The position numbers were made by a program, and so were the translations under genes. The notes under the pieces were generated by a model. It was not told the origin of the DNA. It did no database searches and saw only the letters and a list, made by a program, of their open reading frames with translations. This document shows, piece after piece, positions 1-8,975 of a DNA stretch of 64,000 nt. This DNA comes from Bacillota bacterium (GTDB taxonomy: Bacteria > Bacillota > Sulfobacillia > Sulfobacillales > Sulfobacillaceae): contig JAKBWA010000064.1 in NCBI GenBank assembly GCA_021841025.1, positions 1-64,000 of the forward strand, written 5' to 3'. Within the stretch, counting starts at the first letter, position 1; each line of letters begins with the position of its first letter.

Positions 1-21
1 TTACCCACTTGAGGATTTTCT

Positions 22-587
22 TCACGTGAGTAAGGCAAGGCTTACGACGATATTTTTCGTTAAAAGGTCCACAAAGACACGTGGCATGTCACAAAATACA
101 GAATTCTTCTCTCCCAAGCCGAAGACTGTCATCGCGCTAATTTCCTCTGAACACACCATTTCTTCCCAACAAAGGTATGTTGCGCACACCATTGGCAAGT
201 CGGCCGGAGGTTCTTCGATGGGCAGATCTCCCGTGAATTTCTGATATCAATCTCCCCATATAAACCACTCTTCGCGTAAGATAGCTAGGAGATTTTGTCG
301 TTCCTCCTCATTCCAGGCGCGTTTTGCCGCACGTTGAGTAGACAATAGATTACTGTCCCGGAACCACCGACGTTTCATAGCTTAGCTAATAGCCTTAAGG
401 TCTCTCTCAGTAACGCCATACAGCCCCAAGTAAGCAGCTTCCTGGATGACAAGTTTAACGCTACAAGGTATGTTCGCGGAGTAGCCAACTTGAGATGTTT
501 GCGGTCAAGCCATTCTGCAAACATTCCCCACTCCGTTTCAGTAAATGGGGTGAAGTCCCTATCAGGAGTTCCAGATTCCGTTACGTT
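22..587 (-). pseudogene. decayed ORF, unknown family, one frameshift and two in-frame stops
   Basis: No intact ORF here matches a known gene, but one protein-like reading runs through the minus strand. The upstream part (587 to 489, containing 'EWGMFAEWLDRKHLK') must shift by one base near 489 to continue as 'VGYSANIPCSVKLVIQEA'. It then meets a TAA at 384-382, continues in the same frame through 'AMKRRWFRDSN', meets a TGA at 249-247, and still reads on as 'QKFTGDLPIEEPPADLP' to a TGA at 24-22. The tracked plus-strand ORFs (26-244, 495-716) are shadows of it. I do not recognise the family. The gene sits alone downstream of nrdJ. Several independent lesions in one otherwise coherent frame suggest a pseudogene rather than recoding. 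Confidence 0.5.
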
Positions 588-679
588 CTAAGAAAGGGGA
601 ATATGCATATGCACATTCCCCAAATCGTTGTAAATCAAGATCTATCTGGTGTTGCCGAGGTCCATATTGAGTACCCGGA

Positions 680-3193
680 TCAACACTTCGAGTATCCGCA
701 CGACAGGCAATGCTGACAACCTTCTTCATAGATCAAAGTCGGCGCATCACACTGGGGACATAAATCCAGATGCAACGAAGTATGACGGTTATCCCTTTCC
801 TCGTTATTGAAACCAAGAGATTTGGCCGTTGTCGCCGCCGTCTCTTCTCCGGAACGCTGGTGCAGATGAGATTCCAATAATTGCCCAATTCCGTCCACTA
901 CACTGAGCACACGCCCGGGCCCAAAGCCCATTTGGTTGGCTCCGCCAATCCCTTTCAATTGTTCGGCCACAAGCTCCAACTTGCGCCGCGGCGTTAAGTT
1001 GCGATGAGAGCGCAGATAAAGGCTTATGACCCGGCCCAGAGATTCCATAAACGACTGCACTTCCGACCCCGCTCGTCCTAACAACATAAACACTTCGAAG
1101 GGTTCCCCGTCCACTTCATTGATGACAACTCGCGCTGTTCCCGCCGGAGTTTCCTTGCGATACGTGCGGCCATCTATACGCGAGGGAACAGGATAGACTT
1201 CCAAATTGGCATCATGGATAGTCTCTTGATTTGGTGCGTCCTTAGACGTGTCATTGCTCGCAGTATTTTGGCTCAAATGAAGCACTTGTTCGTTTCGGCT
1301 CTGATCACGGTAAATTGTCACACCCTTGCAACCTAAATCGTAAGCGAGTTCATATAGCCGGGCCGTATCCTGAGCGGTATACGAACTGGGCGCATTGGCT
1401 GTCTTCGAAATACTCGAATCCGTCCACCGCTGCACGGCGGCTTGCACGTAAATATGCTCTTCCGGGGACAAATCCATTGCACCGACAAAATAGGGAGGCA
1501 AATCCTGTCCAGGATGGGCCTCTTTCCATTCGGCAGCGACGGGAACATACTGCTCATCATACCCTAGGCGCGATTGCCGGAAGTATGTCAAGGCATAATA
1601 GGGCTCAATTCCCGTACTGGTTCCCACCATTGTCCCGACGGTTCCCGTCGGAGCCTGGGTCAAAATAGTCACGTTGCGCACGCCATGTTGCCGGATAGCC
1701 TCTCGTACGGTTTCTGGCAGTCGTTTAATAAATCCGCTTTGCAGGTAGAGTTCGGGATCAAATGCCAGAAATGCGCCTTTTTCCTTAGCCAGCTCCACAT
1801 CATATAAATAGCTTTCGACCGCAATAAACTGATAGAGTTTATCAATAAATTCCAAGGATTCCGGGCTACCATAGCGCAATTCCAAACGAATTAACAGCTC
1901 CCCAAGACCCATGGTACCCAGACCAATACGCCGTTCTTTTTGCTGATTATCGTAATTTTGCTGAAAGAAGTAGGGGGTAGCATCTAAAATGTCGTCCAAA
2001 AATCGCACACCCATTCGGATCGTGGTCCGAAGTTCATTCCATTTGACATCATGTGTCTCACGATCAAAGAAACCAGCCAAATTAATATGCCCTAGCGTAC
2101 ACACTCCCCATGCCGGCAAAGGCTGTTCGGCACAGGGATTGGTGCTAATCAGCGGGTTAAAATACCAACTGTTGGAATCTTTTTCGTGTCGCTCATCAAA
2201 GACAATCCCAGGTTCCGCAGCCTGCCAGGCCCCTGTGATAATTTCATTCCAAATTTTTCTGGCTTTCACCGTCTCATAAACCACTACAGGCTTGTCCGCT
2301 TTTTTCCATTTCTCCAGATTTCCATCCCAAAGCTTATCATAGTCCGGATCGGTAGTATTGGGAAAAACCAGGTTCCAATCGCCGTCCGCCTTGACCATCT
2401 CCATGAAACGGTCGGAAATCCGAACGCTAATATTTGCATTCTCTACCATGCCTGGGGTCTTCTTGACATCAATAAAGCGCCAAATATCCGGATGCCAGTC
2501 CTCAATTTGGAGCATTAACGCACCGCGCCGTGATCCGCCCTGCTCGACCAATCCGGTGGCCCGAGAATATAAGTCCATCCAGGACACCGCTCCGGAAGAA
2601 CGGCCGTTTACGCCCCGGACTGTGGCCCTCGCAGGACGCAGCGAAGAAATATTAATTCCGACGCCACCGCCACGGCTCATGATTTCAATCATTTGGCCCA
2701 AAGTTTCCACAATACCCTCTCGACTGTCTTTAGGACTGGGAATGACATAACAATTGAAATACGTCAACATTTGATCGGTTCCGGCCCCTGCCCAGATCCG
2801 GCCTCCCGGAACAAAATGGAGAGCGGCAATTTCTTTAGCAAAACTGTCCTCGACATCCTGCCGGACCTTAGACTTTTCAACCTTCGCCACTCCTTGCGCA
2901 ATACGTCTGGCCACTTCATCAATGCTACGTTCTAAGGGCCGATCGCAATCCACCACGCGGCGCTCGATGAAATCCCCCTTTTGCGGTCCTGTCAGCAATT
3001 CTATCGACAGCTGTCCATCAGGAAGTATGGCACGCACCACACCGACATCTTTTTTGGGCCACTTGGGGTGCGGCTCAACCAAGGCAATAGCAAGATCCCC
3101 CACTTGAAAGGCCCGATTGGGATCTTTAACCGTGTAACGATCAAGAAATATTTTCCAGCTAAGTTCTGACAAAAACCCTGTAGATAAGTCCAA
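680..3193 (-). CDS. nrdJ: adenosylcobalamin-dependent (class II) ribonucleotide reductase
   Basis: It reduces ribonucleotides to deoxyribonucleotides with adenosylcobalamin as radical source, so it works with or without oxygen. Visible are the first redox cysteine in 'FNCYVIP' (C148), the active-site loop 'NPCAEQPLP' (N352, C354, E356), the phosphate-binding 'TQAPTGTVGT' near 540 and a C-terminal Cys-rich tail 'LCPQC...CQHCLSCGYSKC' that should shuttle reducing power. Length (837 aa) is normal for the large NrdJ type. Residues about 30-85 form an extra small beta-rich, KOW-like segment ('VGDLAIALVE', 'DVGVVRAILPDGQ') between the N-terminal helix and the ATP-cone-less body. The start is TTG at 3193, with AGGAGGG eight bases upstream inside the end of nrdR, three bases from its stop. 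This is a two-gene operon with nrdR. Confidence 0.96.
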   Translation of the reverse strand: MDLSTGFLSELSWKIFLDRYTVKDPNRAFQVGDLAIALVEPHPKWPKKDVGVVRAILPDGQLSIELLTGPQKGDFIERRVVDCDRPLERSIDEVARRIAQGVAKVEKSKVRQDVEDSFAKEIAALHFVPGGRIWAGAGTDQMLTYFNCYVIPSPKDSREGIVETLGQMIEIMSRGGGVGINISSLRPARATVRGVNGRSSGAVSWMDLYSRATGLVEQGGSRRGALMLQIEDWHPDIWRFIDVKKTPGMVENANISVRISDRFMEMVKADGDWNLVFPNTTDPDYDKLWDGNLEKWKKADKPVVVYETVKARKIWNEIITGAWQAAEPGIVFDERHEKDSNSWYFNPLISTNPCAEQPLPAWGVCTLGHINLAGFFDRETHDVKWNELRTTIRMGVRFLDDILDATPYFFQQNYDNQQKERRIGLGTMGLGELLIRLELRYGSPESLEFIDKLYQFIAVESYLYDVELAKEKGAFLAFDPELYLQSGFIKRLPETVREAIRQHGVRNVTILTQAPTGTVGTMVGTSTGIEPYYALTYFRQSRLGYDEQYVPVAAEWKEAHPGQDLPPYFVGAMDLSPEEHIYVQAAVQRWTDSSISKTANAPSSYTAQDTARLYELAYDLGCKGVTIYRDQSRNEQVLHLSQNTASNDTSKDAPNQETIHDANLEVYPVPSRIDGRTYRKETPAGTARVVINEVDGEPFEVFMLLGRAGSEVQSFMESLGRVISLYLRSHRNLTPRRKLELVAEQLKGIGGANQMGFGPGRVLSVVDGIGQLLESHLHQRSGEETAATTAKSLGFNNEERDNRHTSLHLDLCPQCDAPTLIYEEGCQHCLSCGYSKC

Positions 3194-3196
3194 AAT

Positions 3197-3664
3197 TTAA
3201 CCCTCCTGAGGATGCGGATGAATTAACTTTTCCAATTCTTGCCGAAATCCTTCAATATCGGTGAATTGCCGGTATACCGACGCAAATCGCACATAGGCTA
3301 CCTGATCGACTTCTTTAAGTTGATTCATGACAAATTCGCCTATCCACCGTGAGGACACTTCTCCAAATTGATGATCTTGAATTTCCCTCTCGACGCTATC
3401 GGCAATGATTTCGAGTTGGTTCAGCCCAATGGGACGTTTTTCGCATGCCGTAAGAAGACCCCGAAGAATTTTGGTACGATCAAACGACTCGCGTTGTCCA
3501 TCTTTCTTCACAACCCAAATCGGGGTTTCCTCAACGCGTTCATATGACGTAAACCGGTGGCGGCATTGGAGGCATTCGCGTCTTCGACGAATTTCACGCC
3601 CTTCATGAGCCGGGCGGGAATCTAATACTTTGCTGTCATGGAAATTGCAATATGGACAACGCAC
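3197..3664 (-). CDS. nrdR: NrdR, ATP-cone transcriptional repressor of ribonucleotide reductase genes
   Basis: NrdR senses ATP/dATP through an ATP-cone and represses RNR genes by binding NrdR boxes. The zinc ribbon is '[17 protein letters not shown]...[17 protein letters not shown]' and the ATP-cone follows from '[16 protein letters not shown]'. The ORF track starts at an ATG (3691), but that codon lies about at the predicted transcription start and lacks a ribosome binding site. GTG at 3664 has AGAGGGG nine bases upstream and gives 155 aa with the usual N-terminus '(V)RCPYC'. I therefore use 3664. It is the first gene of the operon with nrdJ and is probably autoregulated through the two boxes upstream. 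Confidence 0.95.
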   Translation of the reverse strand: MRCPYCNFHDSKVLDSRPAHEGREIRRRRECLQCRHRFTSYERVEETPIWVVKKDGQRESFDRTKILRGLLTACEKRPIGLNQLEIIADSVEREIQDHQFGEVSSRWIGEFVMNQLKEVDQVAYVRFASVYRQFTDIEGFRQELEKLIHPHPQEG

Positions 3665-3673
3665 CTGTAAAAA

Positions 3674-3689
3674 CCCCTCTATGTAGTAC
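3674..3689 (-). promoter_or_regulatory. NrdR box 2
   Basis: CCCCTCTATGTAGTAC matches the NrdR-box consensus at about 10 of 16 positions. It begins exactly 32 bp from box 1, the spacing of about three helical turns known for tandem NrdR boxes. It covers the predicted transcription start and lies upstream of the GTG start of nrdR. Confidence 0.55.
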
Positions 3690-3696
3690 ATGCCTT

Positions 3697-3725
3697 ATTA
3701 TACAACCACTATATATGGGCGTCGA
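3697..3725 (-). promoter_or_regulatory. promoter of nrdR-nrdJ
   Basis: On the minus strand a -35 TCGACG (3725-3720, four of six consensus bases) and a perfect -10 TATAAT (3702-3697) are separated by 17 bases. Transcription would start near 3690, just upstream of the GTG start of nrdR. A NrdR box fills the spacer. Confidence 0.65.
3706..3721 (-). promoter_or_regulatory. NrdR box 1
   Basis: The plus strand reads CCACTATATATGGGCG, which matches the palindromic NrdR-box consensus ACACTATATATAGTGT at 11 of 16 positions, including the whole AT core. It lies between -35 and -10 of the nrdR promoter, where binding would block RNA polymerase. Confidence 0.7.
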
Positions 3726-3849
3726 GCATATTCCGGGAAATTTTCATTCGAAAAATGCTAACAGATATCATGAACTTCCAAGCGTCGAAGGCATGTGATA
3801 TCCCAATCTTTCAGCACTTGCGAACGTGGGTATTTTATCTTGTCATACC

Positions 3850-4800
3850 TTAATTTCCCTGCGGGTTTTTTATGGCCAGCATTACCACTGCTGCCACAAT
3901 GGCTGTCGCGCCGACATCTTGGAAGACGTTCAATTGTACATTGAGCCACATGATTGATGTCAATGTCGCCACGAGCGGTTCGGCGCTGGTAATAACACTC
4001 GCTGGACCGGGTTCAATGTGATTGAGACTTTCTAAATAGAGCCAAAAAGCTAAAAATGTCCCCACAAAAACCACGAATGCCACAAAAATCCACGGGGGCC
4101 AAGACTTCAATCCGGAAGATAAAGGAACAATAGGAAAAAACACTTGGGATCCGGCACCACCGATTAACATGCCCCAACCGACGACAATACCCGATCCCCA
4201 TCGTTGCAACAAATTGTGCGGATATAATGTGTAAAATGCCAACGCTATCGCCGATAAGACGCCCCACATTACGCCTTCAAAGGGTATATACAGCGTATTC
4301 AGATTCCCGCCAGAAATCAAAAGCCACGTACCTACCAAAGAACACCCAACAGCTACCAGGTGACGGGGTGAAGGGCGTCGCCGGTTCCGTAGCGCAATGT
4401 AGGCTGTAATCAGTGCAGGGCCCGTATACTGAAGCAAAGTGGCAGACGCTGCATTGGCGTCGTGAATCGCTGCCAAATACGAATACTGAACACCAAACAA
4501 CCCAACGAGAGCAAAAATCACTAATTGTCTTCGCCACTTTGCATCACGCCATGGCAGCCATAGTTCACGAATTCCTTGTTTCCACGCCGCCATGGCCAAT
4601 ATCAAAATTCCTGATACGGCCATACGCGTAGTCACAAGCCAACCGGCCGCAACATGGTAAACGGTAAAAAGCCACTGAGCCGACACCCCGGAAAGACCCC
4701 AAAATATGGCCGCCAAAAGCGCCATACTAAAACCTTGCCATCGATTACGCGGATATGCCCCATCTAAAAACCGGGTGGGGTAATTTACCATATCAACCAT
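3850..4800 (-). CDS. EamA-family (drug/metabolite transporter superfamily) permease
   Basis: A 316-residue integral membrane protein with about ten hydrophobic segments arranged as two EamA repeats. The first starts near 'MALLAAIFWGLSGVSAQWLF' and the second near 'FEGVMWGVLSAIALAFYTLY'. The characteristic C-terminal 'SLNHIEPGPASVITSAEPL' of EamA proteins is present. These carriers export amino acids or other metabolites; the substrate cannot be told from sequence. ATG at 4800 is used, although ATG at 4791 (third Met, preceded by GGGATGG) is also possible. It is probably an independent transcription unit. A 63-aa ORF overlapping its 3' end is a shadow. Confidence 0.88.
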   Translation of the reverse strand: MVDMVNYPTRFLDGAYPRNRWQGFSMALLAAIFWGLSGVSAQWLFTVYHVAAGWLVTTRMAVSGILILAMAAWKQGIRELWLPWRDAKWRRQLVIFALVGLFGVQYSYLAAIHDANAASATLLQYTGPALITAYIALRNRRRPSPRHLVAVGCSLVGTWLLISGGNLNTLYIPFEGVMWGVLSAIALAFYTLYPHNLLQRWGSGIVVGWGMLIGGAGSQVFFPIVPLSSGLKSWPPWIFVAFVVFVGTFLAFWLYLESLNHIEPGPASVITSAEPLVATLTSIMWLNVQLNVFQDVGATAIVAAVVMLAIKNPQGN

Positions 4801-4858
4801 CCATCCCGGCTACCACTACCATCAAGCGAAACAATGGATCCTCATTCCGGAAACGACA

Positions 4859-5050
4859 TCAATCATGCGGTTTCGACAAAATATTATAACCATAAACACC
4901 GAACGCCACAATCAAGATGATTCCCAGCCAGAAACTGTGCATTCCTAAGATTCCTCCGGCTGTGAAGAACAAACCGGCAAATTCGCCCCATTTAACCCAC
5001 TTTAATTGTGGACGCTGTCGTTCTAACGTTGCCCATCTCTTTGTCAGCAT
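4859..5050 (-). CDS. small two-helix membrane protein
   Basis: 63 residues with a basic N-terminus and two hydrophobic stretches (about 22-40 and 42-58). I do not recognise a family. Support for a real gene is an AAGGAG ribosome binding site 11 bases before the ATG and its position 30 bases after the stop of the PMT-family gene on the same strand, so the two are probably cotranscribed. Function is unknown. Confidence 0.6.
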   Translation of the reverse strand: MLTKRWATLERQRPQLKWVKWGEFAGLFFTAGGILGMHSFWLGIILIVAFGVYGYNILSKPHD

Positions 5051-5080
5051 GGTTGCGTCATCTCCTTCATTGAATTCCCC

Positions 5081-7705
5081 TTACCTTACCGGAATCATCG
5101 CGACATTTCCAGACATACTCTCTACTAACAACGCATGTGGAAACGAAACAAATGCCGCTGGACCAAATCCGCCTAAATATTCTTGGGTTGCATAGATAAT
5201 ATGTCCAGTTCGAACTTGAATTTGCATTATCATCCCGTTGTGCAAACCAAGCCAAAGACTGGACCCGACCACAATGGGATTGGCCGTAGCCGCTGCCGGT
5301 AACGGTACCCTCCATATCAGCTTACCACTTTTCGCATTAAACGCACTCAAGTTTCGATTGGCCGGATTGGCAATGAACACCTTATGACTCGTCGCAAAAG
5401 GAATGCCTTCCTCTTCTTTATCGATGGGAGAAATTCCTCCCCCTGTGTTTTGCTTCCAGACAATGTGACCATTCTTAATATTAATCGCAAAGAGCTCATT
5501 GTTCAGCCATGTTTGCCCCGTCTTTAAATCCACTATACGAGGGACTCCGGCAATATACAACAGGTGTCCCGAAATTGCGGGGGTATTGTCGGACAAACCG
5601 CTCGCTACTGGCAAATCCTTATGCCAAGCCACAGTATGGGATTGAATATTGACATCCCACACTGTGGATGAGCTCGCAGGATAGGCCTTTTTATATAGAT
5701 TGGTGGCCACAAATGCATTGGGGCCATCGACGGTTACAGAAGACATGCTATCGAAACCAGATAGCGCCAGTGACCATAAAATCTTTCCCCGAGTTGCCGA
5801 AATGGCAAGAAATTGTCCTGATCCACTAACTTCGTAGATAACCCCGTTTTGCAAAGCCGGGGTCGGCATATCTTCTCCCACTGTTGGTGTAAACCATAGC
5901 TCATGGCCTGTCTTGGCATTGACGGCCATAATTCCGCTTGTGCCCGTTCCCCTTATCCAGCCGTTGACTTTTGAGTAGCCTCGAAAGGCTTTATTGCCCA
6001 AAGCCACGATCACCTCACCATGCCATACCAGCGGGGTAGCCATAATCATGTTCGGCATGCTGTCATTCCACAGACGTTGGCCGGTATGAAGATTCCAGGC
6101 AACAAGACGGTTACCATTCGTACCCACATAGGCATCATTACCCGCAACAGCCGGCTGATCAACCACCGGAGCTGGTCCCAGTCTCATGATGTAGCCTGTC
6201 TTTAGAGTCCTTTTGTTCCAGTCAAATACAGTGTTACGATTCAATCCGGTCTCGAACCCTGTCCAGGAAGTTGGAAGACTTCGCCGTGCCGCCATTGCGT
6301 TTTCTCCTTTTAAAGCCACCATTCGGGCCGGGCTTTGAACGCTATGTTTTTTTGACGGCTTGACGCGCGCATTCCAGGTTGGCGACCAAAATACACTATG
6401 GTAGAAGCCGTGAGGCATCGGCATTCCTACCCATAACGGAAATAAATAGACCGTGCTCAGCGCTATCATCAATGCCTCACCACGAGCAAGCCACCGAAAG
6501 CCTTTTTTGGCATAACCGGCCAGCGTTGCAAGACTATAGGCGGTACAAATGATGAGCATGGGCATCATCGACAGAAAATAATAGTTGAACTTGGTACGCG
6601 GCGTGGTGAGCCATGTCCCATAAAAAACCAAAAACCATACTATAAAAAACAGTGTCGTAGGCCTAAGCCGGCGTTTGTGAATATCGAGTCCCAACATAAC
6701 GAGGAAGCTCAGCAGGCCAATCCAGATAACCAGCGGATCTGAGAATGCAAGCATCCGGATAGTAACATGGGATTGGGTTATCCAAAGATACGCGGTGGGA
6801 CGAGGAAGAGCCAGCCATGTCCAGGCATTAGCGGTCCACGGATGAACAAATTTGAAGGCCCACATATTCTTCAATATTAGCCATTGTAACTTTCCCCATG
6901 CCAAAAAAACGTTTTGTGGAAGGTAGGACTGATGAAATCCACTGGGAAACGCGTAAGCATACGTCAGAAAATAGATCGCTAAAGGTATGACAGTAACAGA
7001 TGCCAAATACAGCCATTTCTGTGAATTTGACAAAATTTGCCGCCATGACAGACTCAAAATAATCCATGCCATAAGAATAGTTTGGGCGCCAATCCATTTT
7101 GCGGAAAATCCCAGTCCCAGCGTAATACCGAAAACCCACAGGGTTGTCCTTTTAATGTCTCTATTAAGAGACAAATCACGCCATATTTGCCACAAAACTG
7201 TAAGATTCCAAATAACAAAGGGAAAGGCAATGGAATCCAATAACGCTAGTCTGCTGGTGCTAACCATTAAACCGTCCACAGCAGACAAGGCTGCCGCAAT
7301 CCATGCAACCCGACGACTGCCAAACATCCTTTGCGCGAGTAGGTATATGATGAGTGGAACGACTGCTCCCAAAAACGCTCCCGGCAACCGCCAAATCCAG
7401 GGACTGTTACCAAAGCAAGCAATAGCACCAGCAATCACCTCCTTCGCAAATGGCGGTGCAGATAGTAGATTCGGATCAATCCCATATACTAAATGCTTAA
7501 CAAGTACTGGTGGGTGCAGATGCAACAGAACATCAGCTGCCGTAACATAGTAATACTCGTCATAAATAAGACCATGATAGTTGCCCAACCCAACAAACCG
7601 TACCAGAAAGGCAATCAATTCAATGGGAATCAGGGCCCACCAAGATGGAATGAGCCCATGGCGAAGATGAAGTCGGTAACTTTGCTCTCGAGAAACTTGG
7701 GCCAT
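5081..7705 (-). CDS. GT39 (PMT-like) membrane glycosyltransferase fused to PQQ-type beta-propeller
   Basis: Residues about 20-440 form a polytopic membrane domain of the dolichyl-phosphate-mannose protein mannosyltransferase type: an acidic pair 'YDE' (D49, E50) in the first external loop, 'AALSAVDGLMVSTSRLALLD' and many helices. Residues about 500-874 form an external beta-propeller with PQQ/quinoprotein-type blades ('VAWNLHTGQRLWN', 'MAVNAKTGHELWF', 'LSAFNAKSGKLIW'). PMT enzymes transfer mannose from polyprenyl-phosphate-mannose to secreted proteins. The propeller might bind the protein substrate or sense something outside, but that is inference. GGGGGAG lies five bases before the ATG. At 874 aa it is much longer than a usual bacterial PMT (about 450-550 aa) because of the fusion. 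Confidence 0.85.
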   Translation of the reverse strand: MAQVSREQSYRLHLRHGLIPSWWALIPIELIAFLVRFVGLGNYHGLIYDEYYYVTAADVLLHLHPPVLVKHLVYGIDPNLLSAPPFAKEVIAGAIACFGNSPWIWRLPGAFLGAVVPLIIYLLAQRMFGSRRVAWIAAALSAVDGLMVSTSRLALLDSIAFPFVIWNLTVLWQIWRDLSLNRDIKRTTLWVFGITLGLGFSAKWIGAQTILMAWIILSLSWRQILSNSQKWLYLASVTVIPLAIYFLTYAYAFPSGFHQSYLPQNVFLAWGKLQWLILKNMWAFKFVHPWTANAWTWLALPRPTAYLWITQSHVTIRMLAFSDPLVIWIGLLSFLVMLGLDIHKRRLRPTTLFFIVWFLVFYGTWLTTPRTKFNYYFLSMMPMLIICTAYSLATLAGYAKKGFRWLARGEALMIALSTVYLFPLWVGMPMPHGFYHSVFWSPTWNARVKPSKKHSVQSPARMVALKGENAMAARRSLPTSWTGFETGLNRNTVFDWNKRTLKTGYIMRLGPAPVVDQPAVAGNDAYVGTNGNRLVAWNLHTGQRLWNDSMPNMIMATPLVWHGEVIVALGNKAFRGYSKVNGWIRGTGTSGIMAVNAKTGHELWFTPTVGEDMPTPALQNGVIYEVSGSGQFLAISATRGKILWSLALSGFDSMSSVTVDGPNAFVATNLYKKAYPASSSTVWDVNIQSHTVAWHKDLPVASGLSDNTPAISGHLLYIAGVPRIVDLKTGQTWLNNELFAINIKNGHIVWKQNTGGGISPIDKEEEGIPFATSHKVFIANPANRNLSAFNAKSGKLIWRVPLPAAATANPIVVGSSLWLGLHNGMIMQIQVRTGHIIYATQEYLGGFGPAAFVSFPHALLVESMSGNVAMIPVR

Positions 7706-8191
7706 TCCTTCTCCCCCTATCTAAGAATATGGCCAACACTATTAGACACATTATATCGTGATTTGTCCTATCTCCTGGCAAGCAATAAATTCCGTCCCGT
7801 GTCTTAAATCCGTTGTGGACCAGTAAACTTTAAACTTGGAGTAATTTGGAATAGACCCTCATGATCGATCACGACGAGCGTGGACCGGCTCGTCTTTGGG
7901 AATCAAGGACTCTAACTTCTTTTTTGGCTTGGGGTTATGGGACGAAGTTCAAAAGGCACTGTCAAAGGCGCGGTTTTTCAGTCTTGCGCTGGAAAAGATC
8001 TTGCCCCAATGCGCGTCTATTGGCCTACAAGAAATGGACAACCCAAAACTGACAAAGCCTCTAAAATGTCAACCCGAATTCAATCGATTTACTGTAGTCG
8101 GATGGGCTTGCACAAAGAAAATCTTACACGAGCTGCTCCACTAGACCTTCATCAGAACCAATGGAGCGGATCGTTATGAGTTGTCAACTAT
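7706..8191. other. gene-poor stretch with overlapping short ORFs
   Basis: Three plus-strand ORFs of 63-82 codons overlap here in different frames (7861, 7896, 7937). None has a clear ribosome binding site or a recognisable domain. A 7-bp hairpin (GACGAGC/GCTCGTC, 7873-7894) lies inside. It may be the remains of a mobile gene, but I cannot identify it. Confidence 0.35.
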
Positions 8192-8854
8192 CTAATGCCA
8201 TAAATCTTGAATCGACTGTAGTAAAGTCGAAGCGTTTTGCTCATTCACCTGGTCCCCCGCCACTCCCCACGAGAACGTGGCCCAATACCATGCCCACTCT
8301 CGCAGGCGAGGAAGGCGGACTAATAATTCAGAGAGAGTAGTCGCTTCTTGCATTCGTCCCACTTCACTCACATCAAAAACAGGTTCTTTTAACGACATTT
8401 GGCCCTGTCCGTTGAGTACCCAATGAAACCGATGACGAAACGGACCGCTAAACGGATTAAATCCAGGTACCAAGCCGTTTGTCACATGAAGCCACACGTG
8501 CAGTGGTATTTGGCCAGCAAGGTCTACAATCTTCTGGATGCGGCTCTCATCTTTGGTTACACTGGTATAGGCCCAAGGATCATACATGATATAACGGGTC
8601 GGCACATTATAAGATCGGCTCTGCCGCCCTAGTCCTTTGTCCAGTCGGATCCTCAAACTGTCCTCCGTTTTTGCCACGATGATATGGATCTTGGCGCAAT
8701 CTAAACATCGTTGAAGAGGGTGGGGACTCAAGAACCACTGCCTCATCATGTCATTGCCAGAAACGTTTTCAATCGTCACTGGCGTCATCTGGTGCCGTTT
8801 CAGCAAATCTTCCACTATCGCAACCTTTGGATTAGATTCCATTAATTCCATCAT
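8192..8854 (-). CDS. hypothetical protein, unknown family
   Basis: 220 residues, soluble, with no motif I can assign. It has a Cys pair in 'PLQRCLDCAKIHIIVAKTED', an aromatic core 'FNPFSGPFRHRFHWVLNG' and a tryptophan-rich end 'LREWAWYWATFSWGV'. The start is uncertain: two ATGs (8854, 8851) and a third at 8842 are possible, and none has a strong ribosome binding site. It stands alone between a gene-poor stretch and the CoA-binding protein gene. ORFs opposite it are shorter and lack support. Confidence 0.55.
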   Translation of the reverse strand: MMELMESNPKVAIVEDLLKRHQMTPVTIENVSGNDMMRQWFLSPHPLQRCLDCAKIHIIVAKTEDSLRIRLDKGLGRQSRSYNVPTRYIMYDPWAYTSVTKDESRIQKIVDLAGQIPLHVWLHVTNGLVPGFNPFSGPFRHRFHWVLNGQGQMSLKEPVFDVSEVGRMQEATTLSELLVRLPRLREWAWYWATFSWGVAGDQVNEQNASTLLQSIQDLWH

Positions 8855-8975
8855 ACTTAGCCGTCTTCCGTCTCTTCGATGAATTTGAGAAACGACTCGC
8901 CTTAATAAACCCCATCAATGTCCTCTTAGCGAGTTGAGACGTCCTCCTTCCTGAGATAACCATCAAAGGGTATCA

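Noticed and set aside
247-249. TGA inside the left-edge reading frame as a second selenocysteine codon
   Set aside because: No redox motif around it, and the same frame also carries a TAA and a frameshift.
1315-3169. Plus-strand ORFs of 60-130 codons opposite nrdJ (and similar sets opposite gltB, glcDE, treS and glgE)
   Set aside because: They mirror strong coding frames, lack ribosome binding sites and show no domain.
7861-8179. Three overlapping plus ORFs as a frameshifted transposase
   Set aside because: No DDE, zinc-finger or other transposase motif, and no terminal inverted repeats were found.
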